Part shown: piece after piece, positions 12,479 to 23,765 of the stretch | Layout of the letters: each line of letters begins with the position of its first letter | Position numbering within the stretch: position 1 is the first letter of the stretch | Assembly: GCA_933207985.1 (NCBI GenBank) | Contig: OW240913.1 | Location: 104,132,840 to 104,196,839 of the forward strand | Length of the DNA: 64,000 nt | Direction of reading: 5' to 3' | From: Pelobates cultripes | Taxonomy: Eukaryota; Chordata; Amphibia; Anura; Pelobatidae | The notes under the pieces: generated by a model | What the model saw: the letters and a program-made list of their open reading frames with translations, nothing else | Databases searched by the model: none | What the model was told of the DNA's origin: nothing | Translations under genes and position numbers: made by a program

Positions 12479-12963
12479 TTAAAGGACCACTATAGGCAAC
12501 CAGACCACTTCAGCTTAATGAAGTGGTCTTGGTGCCAGGTCCAGCTAGGATTAACCCTTTCTTCTATAAACATAGCAGTTTCAGAGAAACTGCTATGTTT
12601 ATAATAGGGTTAATCCAGCCTCTAGTGGTTGTCTCATTGACAGCCGCTAGAGGCGCTTCCGCGCTTCTCACTGTGATTTTCACAGTGAAAAGACGCCAGC
12701 GTCCTTAGGAAAGCATTGAGAATGCTTTCCTTTGGACTGGCTGAATGCGCGTGCGGCTCGTGCCGCTCATGCCCATTTAGCTGATGACGGAGGAGGAAAA
12801 AAGGAGGAGAGTCCCCTGCCCAGCGCTGGAAAAAGAGGTAAATTTAACCCCTTCCACCCCCTAGAGCCCGGCGGGAGGGGGCCCCCGAAGGTAGGGGCAC
12901 CCTCCGGGCACTATAGTGCCAGGAAAATGAATATGTTTTCCTGGCACTATAGTGGTCCTTTAA
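12479..12963. mobile_element. TTAA-flanked MITE, family copy with extra hairpin
   Basis: TTAA borders lie at 12479-12482 and 12960-12963. The terminal inverted repeats read AGGACCACTATAG at the left and its complement at the right. Subterminal hairpins include the ccacttcag/tgaagtgg pair near 12505-12530. A perfect 18-bp stem (12565-12582 with 12586-12603, loop aga) is absent from the sister copy at 58241-58697. The middle shares gacagccgctagaggcgctt with that copy. It has no transposase and is non-autonomous. Confidence 0.85.
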
Positions 12964-13192
12964 TTCAGAATAGACTATGACTCCCATGATGCTTATTTAG
13001 TGCTGAAGTAATAAGATGGTTGCTGGAGTGCACTGTAGATTTCAGCATGGAATAAAGTTCCCATCATGTCCCATTGAGAATGATGCAAGATTAATTTTGT
13101 ATTATATTTTGGTGCACATTATCTGCACATTTTTTGTCATGATATATGCTAGAATATGTAGCATCATTTTATTTTTCCGTCACATTCTTTTT

Positions 13193-13490
13193 TTAAAAGA
13201 ACACTATAATGTTAGCTGTATTCCTAACACTATAGAGTCCCTCTGCCCCCTCACACCTCATAAAAGGGTTAATGCTTTTTTTCACTTACCTTATTCAGGA
13301 GCCGAGGTCATGGTGAGGGGGAACCTCATGCATTTGCGCAGCAAGCAAAGCGCATGCGTTATGCCTTCCCTATAGGAAAGTATTGAGCCAATTCTTTCCT
13401 ATAGGGAGTTTGAAGATGCTGGATGCGAGGATGTCCATGAGGATGTCCAGCATTGTTTCACGACGTTAAATTCCATGAAACAGCAGAAAG
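13193..13490. mobile_element. TTAA MITE, left portion of a diverged copy
   Basis: TTAA at 13193 is followed by AAGAACACTATAATG, close to the end sequence of the neighbouring MITEs. The interior carries the repeated ttcctatagg and gatgtccagc phrases common to this family. The right terminal repeat is not visible, so the copy is truncated or heavily diverged. The right boundary is a guess. Confidence 0.5.
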
Positions 13491-14985
13491 CACTTTGAAA
13501 ACGACTGTATTCTTTTTAGAAGATCTTTTTGCAATTTTGGAGCAAGTTTGATTTGTAAACCCTATCTTGTGCAACATGTTGACTTCATAGCTATAATAGA
13601 TTTAATGCATTTTAAAATTGGTATTCCCACCTGGCAATTAATTAAAAGTCTCTAGAAACAAACATAAATCAGGCATATCCACTAGGAGAATAAAGCAATG
13701 CCAGTGATATGACACTACCACTAAAACGCTAACGCGGTTCTTCAGGGGTGTCTTCCCATTTAGCACTGGTCCCGGCTACGATTTTAAATATGAAGAATAT
13801 AGATTTTTTGATTTTTTTTATTTCATTTCCACAACTCAGGCATTGCTTTTTTCATCCAGTGGCTTTGCATGATTTATGTTTGCTTCATTAATCACGGGCT
13901 CACAACCCGTAAGAGCCTGTGTGTAATTATTCCTGAATGTTACATAAGGATAACATCGGCAAATTATATATTTTGTTCAGCTGGAGATGGATTTTATAAG
14001 TTGCTGATGAAGGTACAAAAAAAAAAAATAGCTGCGCCTTCAAAATCATTTTCGCACTGAACAGTGCCTTGGTCCAAATAAGATTTGGAATCATTGCTGT
14101 AAAGAAAGTACAAAGCTCAAATTGGTTTCTTCTCCTGGGTCATCTAAATTGAAAGAATATCCTGGCAATGAATGGGTTTACCCATCTGTTTTACCTCCCT
14201 CCACTTCCTATGAAATACATGTTGAAATCACAAGGCAATCCCGCATGACCTCCTGTTTCATTATATTTACATTTTAGATAACCCTGCATGATATCATCCC
14301 TGCTATACAAGACTTCAGATAACATTTATTTGCTTTATAGGTTTATACTTCATAAGTGACAATTACATTTATGCAAAACATTAATATCTGCATAAGCCTC
14401 ACATAAAATTAATAAAGTTACATAGTCAGTACTTGGAAATTGCGTTTTAATTTGTTTATAGGAAGCCCCTTTAATTGTATCTGTACACCAGATAATTTGG
14501 GAACCAAATCTGAACATATCCAACCTTCTAAATTATAAAACCGACATACTTTACATACAGTAAAATGCCGGAAGGCAATCTTTGTAAAACTGGTACACTT
14601 TGAGAATTTATTGCTGGTAAATAAATTGCTTGATGTGATTAGTTAAGTGCTCCTGCTTGATACCATATGGCCTTGACTGCAGGTGTGACTATTTGTCCTG
14701 AGGTATAGCCAAATAGAGACATTCCTCAAAGTATAGCCTACAGCAAGCAGGCAACAGCACCAATATGTCATTCTAAATTATATTAATATATGGAAAAAAA
14801 TCACACTGATTTCAAATGTATTACTTCTGTTTAACATTTTCAATTCTGTGGTATTTGATTGAGGCAGAAAACAATACTGGTTTGTGAAACCAGCAGTTTA
14901 GTTAAATTAACTAATAATTATTATTAAGAAGAAATATGCTTTGGTTTTTTTTTTATCCCTGAAGATAGGTTCTAAAATACTGCCC
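13491..14985. other. anonymous DNA, no gene seen
   Basis: No domain, RNA gene or long repeat was recognised. A 10-base A run near 14020 and AT-rich stretches are the only low-complexity sequence. Confidence 0.55.
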
Positions 14986-15497
14986 TTAAAGGGACTCTGT
15001 AAGCACCAAAACAACTTTAGCTTAATGAAACAGGTTTGGTGTATGGATCATGCCGATGCAGTCTCACTGCTCAATTCTCTACCATTTAGGAGTTGAATTA
15101 CTTTGCATATATAGGCCTAGGTACACCTCCCTGCATGAGACTTGCACATGTATTTCATGAAAAGGAATCTAGATATTCTAAAAATCCATACTGCCTTATC
15201 TCCTGTTAATAACCTTCTAGAGCCTACAGAAACCTACTGTGTCTGATTAAAGTTCAATTTACAGAGAAGGGGATCAAAACATCTAAAGCAAGTTAATATC
15301 TGACTGGATTTTTTTTCAATGCAGGCTGTATTAGTGACAGCCAGGGGAGGCGTGCCTCAGGCTGCATAAACAGAATCAAAAGTGATTTAACTCCTAAATG
15401 GCAGATAATTGAGCGGTAAACTTGCAGGTGCATGATCTATTCACAAAAACTGCTTCATTAAGCTAAAGTTGTTTTAATGCCTAAAGCATCCCTTTAA
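14986..15497. mobile_element. TTAA-flanked MITE with long inverted ends
   Basis: TTAA at 14986-14989 and 15494-15497 flank a 512-bp element. The terminal inverted repeat is unusually long, about 47 bp. The left end reads AGGGACTCTGTAAGCACC then AAAACAACTTTAGCTTAATG, and the right end mirrors it with aagctaaagttgttttaatg. The AGGG terminus and TTAA duplication fit Kolobok-type transposition. No coding sequence is inside. Confidence 0.85.
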
Positions 15498-16279
15498 TAT
15501 GTATTTATTAAACTCGGAATTGTGGAAAACTGAAAAAAGAGAATTACAAATTTAGGACAAATAAACAAATAATATAAAAAAATTACTAACGTTTTCTGCA
15601 CAGATATTATATCTTGACATTCCATTCTCAATTTTATGGCAAGACAGGAGGTTTCATATTTCCTTTTCTTTCTTTACTGCAACATCCAGCAGCAATGAAA
15701 CAGTTAACAATAGATAAATAAAAAGCAACCAATCAGAGAGAATGACCATAGTATGTATTGTAGTCAGGCTCCTCCCAACTTCTCTTTCTTTGCTGCTTGC
15801 CTCCCAGGTGAGTCTATTCTAATTATAGTCTCCTACATTTTGACTTTTATTCATATAAGAGATATTTGTGATCTTTTATTTTATTACATTATTTGTTTTT
15901 CCTTATACACTTTCAACTAACTACCTATAAGTACTTACTCTTGCGAGGCACTTTCCGGCCTTTTTGCCATTCGTAAAGTGCAGAATACTACAGGACGGTT
16001 GCAAGCTCTGCCTGCTCCTTGTTTAGCGATCAGGTAAGTTTTTATTTCAGATTTAATACTGGATTTCCTCTACTCCAATCCATTACCATGTATTCTTAGT
16101 GCTATATATTTTCTTTATTGCAGATTTCTGCCAAACGAACATTGTACAATTCCACCACATATTACATTGATTTATTAATCAATTCACACAGGTTACCCCT
16201 GTATTTTTCATTTGTTTGAGCCTTACAATTGGATGGCCTCCTGTATATATTTATCTAAACTCACTAACCAGGGATATAT

Positions 16280-16556
16280 TTTGTGGGTGACCCCCACTGC
16301 ATCAATTTGACTGTTCAATCCACTTTATTACACTAATATTTGTGGGTGTTCCCCACCTATGCTATATAAGTGTTATGGCTGACCCCACTTTCCTTGTAAT
16401 TTCTAAGTGGTTAACCCCACTTTATTTACATTGGGTGACCCCCACTTATTATTCATTGTGTGGTAACCCCACCAATATCTGGGTGAACCCCAATATTCCT
16501 ACATACATATTACTGGGTGAACCCCATTTGCTACTGGTGAACCCAGCCATTTTATA
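16280..16556 (+). repeat. degenerate tandem motif in DIRS leader
   Basis: The phrase gggtgaccccca and its variants (gggtgaaccccaa, gtgggtgttccccacc) recur about nine times at spacings of roughly 20-40 bases, separated by AT-rich filler. The G3-C4 core is partly self-complementary. It lies just upstream of the gag-like start codon at 16634, so it belongs to the leader of the DIRS element. Confidence 0.65.
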
Positions 16557-16633
16557 TATCTGATCTTATTTTCAAATATATACTACTTTGTTTTATAGCT
16601 TGTACATAGTTATTCTCATACATTTATTATAGA

Positions 16634-17710
16634 ATGTCTAAAAAATCAGACCCTACAATCTCCGCTGAGCTTCGTGCTTGGCTCTACTCCGCTATACCGG
16701 ATTCTATACCTAAGGCTATATCAGCCTACTGCGAGCAACCTTTAAGCGTCTCACAACCTCCTGCTCATGCAGATTTTGATTCAGACAATTCTTATATGTC
16801 AGATCATGAGGAAGCCCCAAGATTCCTCTTTGTCCGAATACGTTAAAGAGTCTTTTATTGTTACACAACCTACTCAGTCAAAAAATGACTCTGACAAAAT
16901 AAAGACTCCAGACCAGTCTACCGACACACTTCTGGATGCATCTGGCAACCCCTTTTTTGACCCACATATTATTCGGCACCCACGCTCTGAGTGGGCGCCA
17001 CCAGAACATATCAGCAATTTCTGCAAAATGTGGCTCTGCAAGCCATTAGAAAAAGAGATTAGAACCAAATTACGAGCTTAATGTCCCTGGCCCACCATAC
17101 CAGGTAAAGTGGCCTTAACTCCTGAATTCAATCCTCTATTCCTAACTAAATCAGGGAAAGACCCGCGCAAAGGTATTGAACAAGGTTTAAAATCAGCACA
17201 AGATAAACTCTTGGATATTGCGGGACCATCGATTCAATTTTTTATATTGGCTGATGAAGCTTTTACGAGTGGCGAATTAGACCTGCACATGGTGTGCAAG
17301 TGGGGTCACAGGGCACTATGCCTCCTAGGTAACGCCACTGTGGCTTTCTCTACAGAGACGCAAAGCTGCGTTTTTCAAAATAGACACCAAATTGATCAAT
17401 AAAGAATTAGGTCCAAATGGTCTGCTCTTTGGGGATAGTTTCATGAGATACCTAAAAAAGCACATCTCAGTGTTCACCACCCTGGATAAAGCACAATCAT
17501 CCCTATGCAGTGTATTCCGCTCACATAATTGTTTTTCTGGGAGAGCTCGTCGCTTTCGAGGCCGTGCCACCAGCTACAGGCCTCGACCAAACGACAACTG
17601 GAACATAGGCTTTACCCGCCCTTATCACCAACAGGTGTTCCCAAATAGAGGGTCCTTCCTAGGATGTGGATCTGCTTCCCTGCACGGTCGCACTGCTTCA
17701 GGCAATTAAC
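16634..17710 (+). pseudogene. DIRS gag-like protein
   Basis: This would be the structural (gag-like) protein of the DIRS element. It starts at ATG 16634 (MSKKSDPTISAELRAWL). After a frame change near 16800 it continues with the diagnostic block DPHIIRHPRSEWAPPEHI, then KPLEKEIRTKLRA, and after an in-frame stop with NPLFLTKSGKDPRKGIEQGL and DKLLDIAGP. This gag architecture is known from amphibian and fish DIRS1-like elements. A further shift near 17390 leads to an Arg/Gly-rich tail (SGRARRFRGRATSYRPRP) that could bind nucleic acid. At least two frameshifts and one stop disable it. Confidence 0.8.
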
Positions 17711-17860
17711 TTACATTATTCAAAGTACCCCTTTTTCTCAACTGTGGACAATGCACTCTCGGGACCCATGGATATGAAACACAGTGAGAGGTTTCAAAAT
17801 AGATTTCACAACCTATCCAATCCAACCCCACTGTGGATGTCCACGACAAACTAAACTGCT

Positions 17861-18590
17861 TTGCATGTAGAAATTAACAAACTTGTAAAAAAAAGGGGCT
17901 GTCAAACGATCGTCCTCCCCACGCACATTCATCAACAATGTGTTTCTGGTCTGCAAAAAGACGGGAGTTTTACGTCCAGTCATCTGAGAGACCTGAACCA
18001 ACACATCATGTTTCGTCACTTCAAGATTGAAGGCATCCATCTTCTACACGACCTCCTCTGCGTGGGAGATTGGTTCTCCCGATTCGATCTCAAGGTTCCT
18101 TACTCACTGTGCCGGTCGTTCAAAAACATCGTCCTTTTCTCCAACTCCATTGGGTACAAGACATTTTGCAGTTCACCTGCCTCCCCTTTGGACTTTGTTC
18201 CGCCCCTTTGGGGTTTCACCAAGTTGATGAAAATAGTTAACTCTCTACTCCGCTTGCAAGGAATTCGGTCCATCAGCTACTTGGACGACATTCTAATCTT
18301 GGCTCAAGATCATCAGACTCTGCGTCACCAAGCAGATATGACCTCCGCACTACTCCAAAATCTAGGATTTATCATATATTTTCAAAAATCCGCTCTAAAA
18401 CCCTCACAAACAGTGCAATTTCTTGGATTTCACCCAAGATCAGAGCCATATAAAAGGACATGCAGAAACTATTGTCCTCTCAACACATTCACCTACGAGA
18501 TCTCACACACATGATCGGTCTCCTCTCGGCTTCCATACAAGCCATCTTTCCGGGACCACTGCATTATAGAGCAATGTAAGACTTTTTACC
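17861..18590 (+). pseudogene. DIRS reverse transcriptase domain
   Basis: This domain would copy the element RNA into DNA. Visible blocks in order are LRDLNQHIMFRHFKIEGIH, the catalytic Asp-A region FSRFDLK, and the active-site block SISYLDDILILA with the two catalytic Asp residues of YLDD. SALLQNLGF and VQFLGF (primer grip/thumb) follow. The residues between the A and B blocks have drifted: SPASPLDFVPPLWGFTKL replaces the usual fingers/palm sequence. Before it, a conserved loop is shortened. The frame ends at a shift near 18515, and pieces of the thumb continue in other frames (MIGLLSASIQ at about 18510). Confidence 0.85.
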
Positions 18591-18639
18591 TATATCGGTC
18601 CACCTCATCCGACAAACTCATTTCATTAACAAATGAAGT

Positions 18640-18860
18640 ATGGCTGGAACTTTGGTGGCTCCATAACATAGATGGCTGGAACGGGAAAGCCATATTCGGC
18701 TCCCAACCAGATTCTGGAGTCAGATGCCAGTCTTCTGGGATGGGGAGCAACATGCTCTGAAATTTCAACTGGAGGCCTTTGGTCCCCTGCGGAACAAGCA
18801 CTCCATATCAACTGTTTGGAGTTTTTTTTTTTACACTCTACTTTTAGGGTTTCCACTTGG
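18640..18860 (+). pseudogene. DIRS RNase H domain, N-terminal part
   Basis: The frame at 18672-18860 shows ESDASLLGWGATCSE then GGLWSPAEQALHINCLE, the start of the DIRS-type RNase H with its first catalytic Asp in SDAS and the Glu in INCLE. A TTTTTTTTT run follows and the homology stops. The recombinase and the rest of RNase H are missing. Confidence 0.8.
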
Positions 18861-18923
18861 CTGGTATTTTAGTATTTGAGGCTGCCTGGCAGGTGTCGAT
18901 ATTGCAGTCATACTGACAATACA

Positions 18924-18976
18924 AGTGCTGGTATCTTTCTCAGTATAAACAGAGATTATGATGCAATACCAGCACT
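18924..18976. repeat. 11-bp inverted repeat
   Basis: Arms agtgctggtat (18924-18934) and ataccagcact (18966-18976) could form a stem with a 31-base loop. It sits between the broken end of the DIRS element and the minisatellite. Confidence 0.6.
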
Positions 18977-19179
18977 GGTCAGTAGAGGTCGCTGTTTGTG
19001 GAGAGAGGCAAGGATAGGAAGTTCCAGAATATCCCTCCATGCCTATCTCTACTCACTGATCCACAGAGAAGCATCTACAGACAGTCCAGACAGCAACTCC
19101 CAGCCTGCAGAGACAGCCTACAGCTCAGGGAAGTAAGGGATGGTGGTGAAAAGCTGCAAGGATACATGAGGCACTGTAA

Positions 19180-20245
19180 AATATGGGTACACTGAGACAC
19201 TAATGGACATTGGGAGACATTATGACGCAGACACTTGGGGACACAGAGACACTTAGGGATACTGGGAGACATAAGGGACACTGAGACACTACGGACACAG
19301 TGTCCCCATGTCTGCCAGTGTCCCCATGTCTCCCAGCCAGTGTCCCTAGTGTCTCAGTGTCCCTGGTGTCTCAGTGTCCCCTAGTTTCTCAGTGTCACCA
19401 TGTGTCCCAGCCAGTGTCTCAGTGTCCACATGTCTCCCAGTGCCCCGTTGTCTCATTGTCCCCATGTCTCCCAGTGTCTATGTCCACATGTCCCATGTCT
19501 CCCAGTGCCCCAAGTGTCTCAATGTCCCCATGTCTCCCAACCAGTGTGCCTGGTGTCTTAGTGTAACCATGTCTTCAAATGTCCCCCAGTGTCCCCTAGT
19601 TTTCCAGTGTCCCCTCATGTCCCATCCAGTGTCCCCTAGTCTCCCAGTGTCCCTGGTGTCTCAGTGTCCCCAAGTGTCTCAGTGTCCCCATGTCTCCCAG
19701 TGTTCCCAAATCTTCCAGTGTCCCTAGTGTCTGTGTCCCCATGTCTCCCAGTTCCCCAAGTGTCTTAATGTCCACATTTCTCTCAGTATCCCCAGGTCTC
19801 CCAATGTCCCCTGTCTCAGTGTCCCCATGCTTCACAGTGTCCCCATGTCTCAGTGTTCCTAGTGTCCTAGTGACATGGACACAGACACAATGCGACACTG
19901 GGAGACATGGGAATACTGAGGGACACAGGAAGACATGGGGACACAAGAGGATACTGGGAGACACTGATACCTGTGAACACGAAATGGGGACACTGGGAGA
20001 CTAGGGGACACAGTGAGACATGGGGCACTGAGACACTGTGATACATAGGGACACTGTGAGACCTGAGGTAATTGACACATGGGGACACTAAGTCATGAGG
20101 GCACTGGGAGACATGGGGGCACTGGGAGACTAGGGGTCACTGAGACACTGGACGACATGGGGACACATGGAGGAAACTGATACATAGGGACACAGACAGT
20201 GGGAGACTTGAGACACTGGGGGACAGGGAGACACAGGGAGCAATC
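19180..20245. repeat. minisatellite with strand-switching bias
   Basis: About 1.06 kb of short imperfect repeats built on ggacact-gagacact / gggagacatg phrases (about 8-16 bp sub-units). From 19180 to about 19290 the purine-rich form is on the plus strand. From about 19290 to 19870 the pyrimidine-rich form (gtgtccccatgtctcccag) is. From about 19885 to 20245 the purine-rich form returns. The array is therefore a nested inverted structure. Frames reading through it are repeat artefacts, not genes. Confidence 0.9.
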
Positions 20246-20337
20246 CAGCTGTACAGCAGAATCAAACTTTAAGTAGTTCTTTGGTGATTTTACAGCATTT
20301 TGTCTTATGTCATTCCTTGTGATTTACATTATGCGAT

Positions 20338-20519
20338 GTCACCCATACATAATTAAGCCCTCCCCCGGCAAATGAGGCCCCCGGGGGCTATGTGATCGTT
20401 CTCAAAGAGCGATCACATGGCCCCCTATAGCTGGCTGTGGATTTCCCAGCAGGGGGACTGTCTGAAATGTCAGACAGTCCCCCTGCTGGTGGGAGGTGTA
20501 AAAAAAATATTATTAGACA
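20338..20519. repeat. hairpin-rich segment with perfect 19-bp stem
   Basis: A perfect hairpin has arms 20447-20465 and 20470-20488 and a 4-base loop aatg. The stem begins cagcagggggactgtctga. A second, imperfect stem (tgatcgttctc/gagcgatca) lies at about 20390-20418. These probably form one end of an interspersed repeat that continues to about 21538. Confidence 0.75.
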
Positions 20520-21010
20520 TGTTTTAAAATAAAATAAATGTATGTATATATATTATATATATAATATATGTACATATTATATATATGTAACGTCATACAA
20601 AGTGTATTTTAATATTAATATAAGTATATATAATATTTATATATATTATATATATATAATAGATATATACACATATATTATATATATACGTATAATTACA
20701 ATAATAAATAAAATAATAAAATAAATAAATAAAATATTGAAACAAAATTTAATATAAATTATATATTCATATGTAATTTCATTCTAACTGTATTTTGTTA
20801 TTTATATATATATATATATATATATATGTAACAAAATACACTTAGAATGACATTCTATATATATCTATATATAAAATACAAATAACCACAAATATATATA
20901 TATATAGATAAATACATATGATTACATAAAAGATTACATTAGTATACATGTAGAATTTAAATACCTATAAATGCATATATATTAAAATTCTACATGTATA
21001 TTTAAGTAAT
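20520..21010. repeat. AT-rich low-complexity and (TA)n microsatellites
   Basis: Nearly pure A/T with several (TA)n runs, including a long one near 20805-20827, and inverted segments such as tgtaacaaaatacactt against aagtgtattttgttac variants. No coding sequence is supported. Confidence 0.9.
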
Positions 21011-21538
21011 CTTTTACAAACGAACGGCACTTTTATGGACTATATTATATATTATTGTTGTAGTATGTTTTACTGTTTTAAAACACTAATATTTGTGTTT
21101 AGTGAAGTCTTCCGAGAATAACAGTACCCCCATGTACAGGTTTTATGGTGTTTTGGAAAGTTAGAGCGTCAAATATAGAACGTACTGTTGTACTCGTGAG
21201 ACATCGCTGATTACAAATATGTGCATTTTTTTGCAGTAAAACCTAACAGTTATATGTCATTCACAGCTAAAATGTCAGACAGAAATTTTTAAAAAAATCT
21301 TATTTTCTCACATTTTTTTTACATTTTATTCATAATAAATTATGTTCCATATATGAATAGTTAATGGTAAATTAAAGCCCTGTTTCTACTGAACAAAATG
21401 ATATCTAATAAGTGTGGGTGCACTTAATGTGACAGTGGTGAATTACGGTTGAACAGACATATAGCGCAAATTCCAGTTTTTGTTTACGTTTTGTTTTGAT
21501 CAGAACGTGCACTATTGACTCCGTCCTGAAGGGGTTAA
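21011..21538. mobile_element. interspersed repeat ending in ggggttaa
   Basis: The right edge reads ctccgtcctgaaggggttaa, the style of terminus seen in TTAA-duplicating amphibian repeats. The left partner was not located with certainty. It may be the hairpin segment at 20338, with the AT-rich block as an expanded interior. The assignment is tentative. Confidence 0.35.
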
Positions 21539-23504
21539 GTATGGAAACTTAGGAGGGATGTATGGGAACAAAACTTGTGTGGACTGGCTGACAATGAAAT
21601 TAGTTAAGGTAATGCTGACTTTGGTCTCTCTAACACTGTGGCATGTTCCCTTTCTTCTACACTCACTACATACAGCTTTTCTCTGTCCCAGACCATATAC
21701 CAGGAGCTTCTGCCTGCTAGTAAGAAGGTAAGGAGACAAGTGGACCAGCGAGTGCTAGGGGACAGTCCTTAGAAAGCGTTGAGTGAGCGCATCATTAGAT
21801 GCATTTATGCCAAGCTCAGGGTGCTGTCTGCATATTATGCCCTTAGTTGGCCAACTGCATGATTGGCAGGCAGCCTGACATGCATTCATACCAGGCTGGC
21901 CTTCTAATTCTTTAAGCAGACATGTCCTCTTTTTGGGCATGTTTGCCCGTTTTGGCAGGTTACATGATTTGTGTCAGTGGCAAACCCTTTTACCGTGCCA
22001 ATTGACTTCCTGCTTGATTGGACGTTGCTGTTAGGGGTTATGGATTTACTTGAAAGATGAAAACATAAATTAGAGAGAGATTAGCCTAGGGTATGTGTTT
22101 TCGTATAGCTGCTGTTTTCTTTCTCTCAGCACCATCTCCATCAGATACATGATGCTTGGGAGTGTTTTGGTGTGTTTCGATAAGATTCTGTAATTAGGCC
22201 CATCATAATTGTCAGCACCAGGCCCACTGGGCTCTTAATCTGGCTCTGTTTACAAGAGCCATTGTAATGTTAGTTTTGGGGCTCGATTTAGTGCATTTCC
22301 TGTTACTAACTAGTTTTGCCTCTTTAAATCTTTATTGTTCTTGAATATTTGATGGATTTCTGTTGGCAGCATGTTATGTTTACACAAATTACTGTCCCCA
22401 AATGAACCTTCTTGTTTCAATGTAATAAAGCAGATTAAAATTATAGTAAATTCTACATTCAATGTCATATAAAAAGTTTGTAGAATGAATATATTAACCA
22501 ATCTTGCAGCTGCTTTAGTACAATAAAAATATCACCATATTGGCTGTGAAATGAATTCTCTGGAGCTCAGTTTGAGTCCAGAGCCAGTAAGCCTTGTATT
22601 AGGTTCCACCTGCAAGGTGCTATGTAGGGTTTTGAGTTTTGGCAGAGGGATAGTAGGCACAGTCGTGTACATATAATACATATGCATTAAATTAAAACCA
22701 ATGAAATATTATTGATAAAACTGAATATCATTCATTACTGAAAGAATATTATTTTTGCAGCAGCAAACAGTCCAGTCTTTGCATAATTCATTATACAGAA
22801 GATTAATTTATAGTTTTGTTTCCAATGTCCAATGGGAATTTGCCAACCAATCCTCTGGGAAAAAAAAGTGTTTATATATTTGATTTTGCTTATAATCACT
22901 TTCTATCATTTGATAATGGGTTCTTCTCTTCCAGACCTTTTCCTCTGTGATGTAAAGTATGGCTAATCAGTAACAGCAAACAATTAATTTACTACAGTTT
23001 GCAGTGGTTATCGTGCCTCAACCCCCTCCCCTCCCCGCTTTTTGTACTAAGTACTTAGGGTCCCCTCTTTTAGCTCTTTAAATACCGCAGCTGAACATTC
23101 TCGCTTAACCAAGGTATTTCTATCACTGCACCCAGCCTGTTGCCTTAAAAAAATTAGGGACCCCCAGGTATCTTTCGATACTTGGTCCCAGACTGACTGA
23201 AAGGCATGTAGCTCATTAAATGGATTTTGTGAAAATCAATTAGTGTTCCCCCAGCCTGGCACTGTACCCCCTACTATGATGGAGACCCCAGGGTTTAAAA
23301 AGATCCTCAGGAGGTCTTCTAGCATGCTCCTTAGCCCAGTGATTGGTGCTAAACTTTGCCAGCTACCCGGCACTGATCTCTGTAGGCTGGAGCTGCAGCA
23401 TGAGAAGGAGCTCTCCCTCTCATGCTACAATCATACAGCACAGATAGCTAGGAAATCCCTTTGCTGATGCCAGTACTAAAACCAGCAGAGAAAATACCTC
23501 AGAG
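21539..23504. other. anonymous DNA, no gene seen
   Basis: No recognisable domain or RNA gene. Around 22997-23030 the phrase gcagtggttatcgtgcctc resembles the inner ends of the TTAA MITE family, but no matching partner was found. Confidence 0.5.
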
Positions 23505-23765
23505 TTAGGATTAGGGGGTAGGATTGGGGGCTGGGATTCTGGGATCAGATTATAGGTAGAATTAGGGAGGGATTAAATTGTGGGTTGGATTGGAGTTTGG
23601 ATTAGGTGTTTGGTTAGTGGTGGGATTAGAGGTTAGATTAGGGGTAGGAAAAGGGGTTTGATTATGAGTTGAACTATGTGTAGGATTATGGGTAGGACTA
23701 TTGGTTGGATTAAGGGGTTGGGGGATGGATTAAGGACAAGATTAGGTGTAGGATTAGGGGAATAG
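23505..23765 (+). repeat. degenerate G-rich (GGATTA/GGGTTA-like) array
   Basis: About 260 bases are built from imperfect units such as taggattaggggg, ttggattagg and gtgggattagaggttagattagg. The plus strand is G-rich and nearly C-free, with about 25 loosely repeated units of 8-14 bp. It recalls a degenerate interstitial telomere-like or G-rich minisatellite. Exact TTAGGG runs are few, so true telomeric origin is not established. Confidence 0.7.

Larger units (their letters stand above)
15690..18860 (+). mobile_element. DIRS-type tyrosine-recombinase retrotransposon, 3'-truncated
   Basis: The order is leader, gag-like ORF, reverse transcriptase, beginning of RNase H, then an abrupt end. Complete DIRS elements continue with RNase H, a DAM-like methyltransferase and a tyrosine recombinase, and are closed by inverted terminal repeats. 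None of that is present after about 18860, where unrelated sequence and a minisatellite begin. The leader (15690-16630) may include the left terminal repeat, but its partner is lost, so the 5' boundary is approximate. Several stops and frameshifts mark it as an old, dead copy. Confidence 0.8.

Noticed and set aside
19300..20088. Several Ser/Pro/Val/Cys-rich open frames on both strands
   Set aside because: They lie wholly in the strand-switching minisatellite and repeat with its unit.
22997..23480. Possible TTAA MITE copy
   Set aside because: Only one inner-end phrase matches; no borders or mirror end found.
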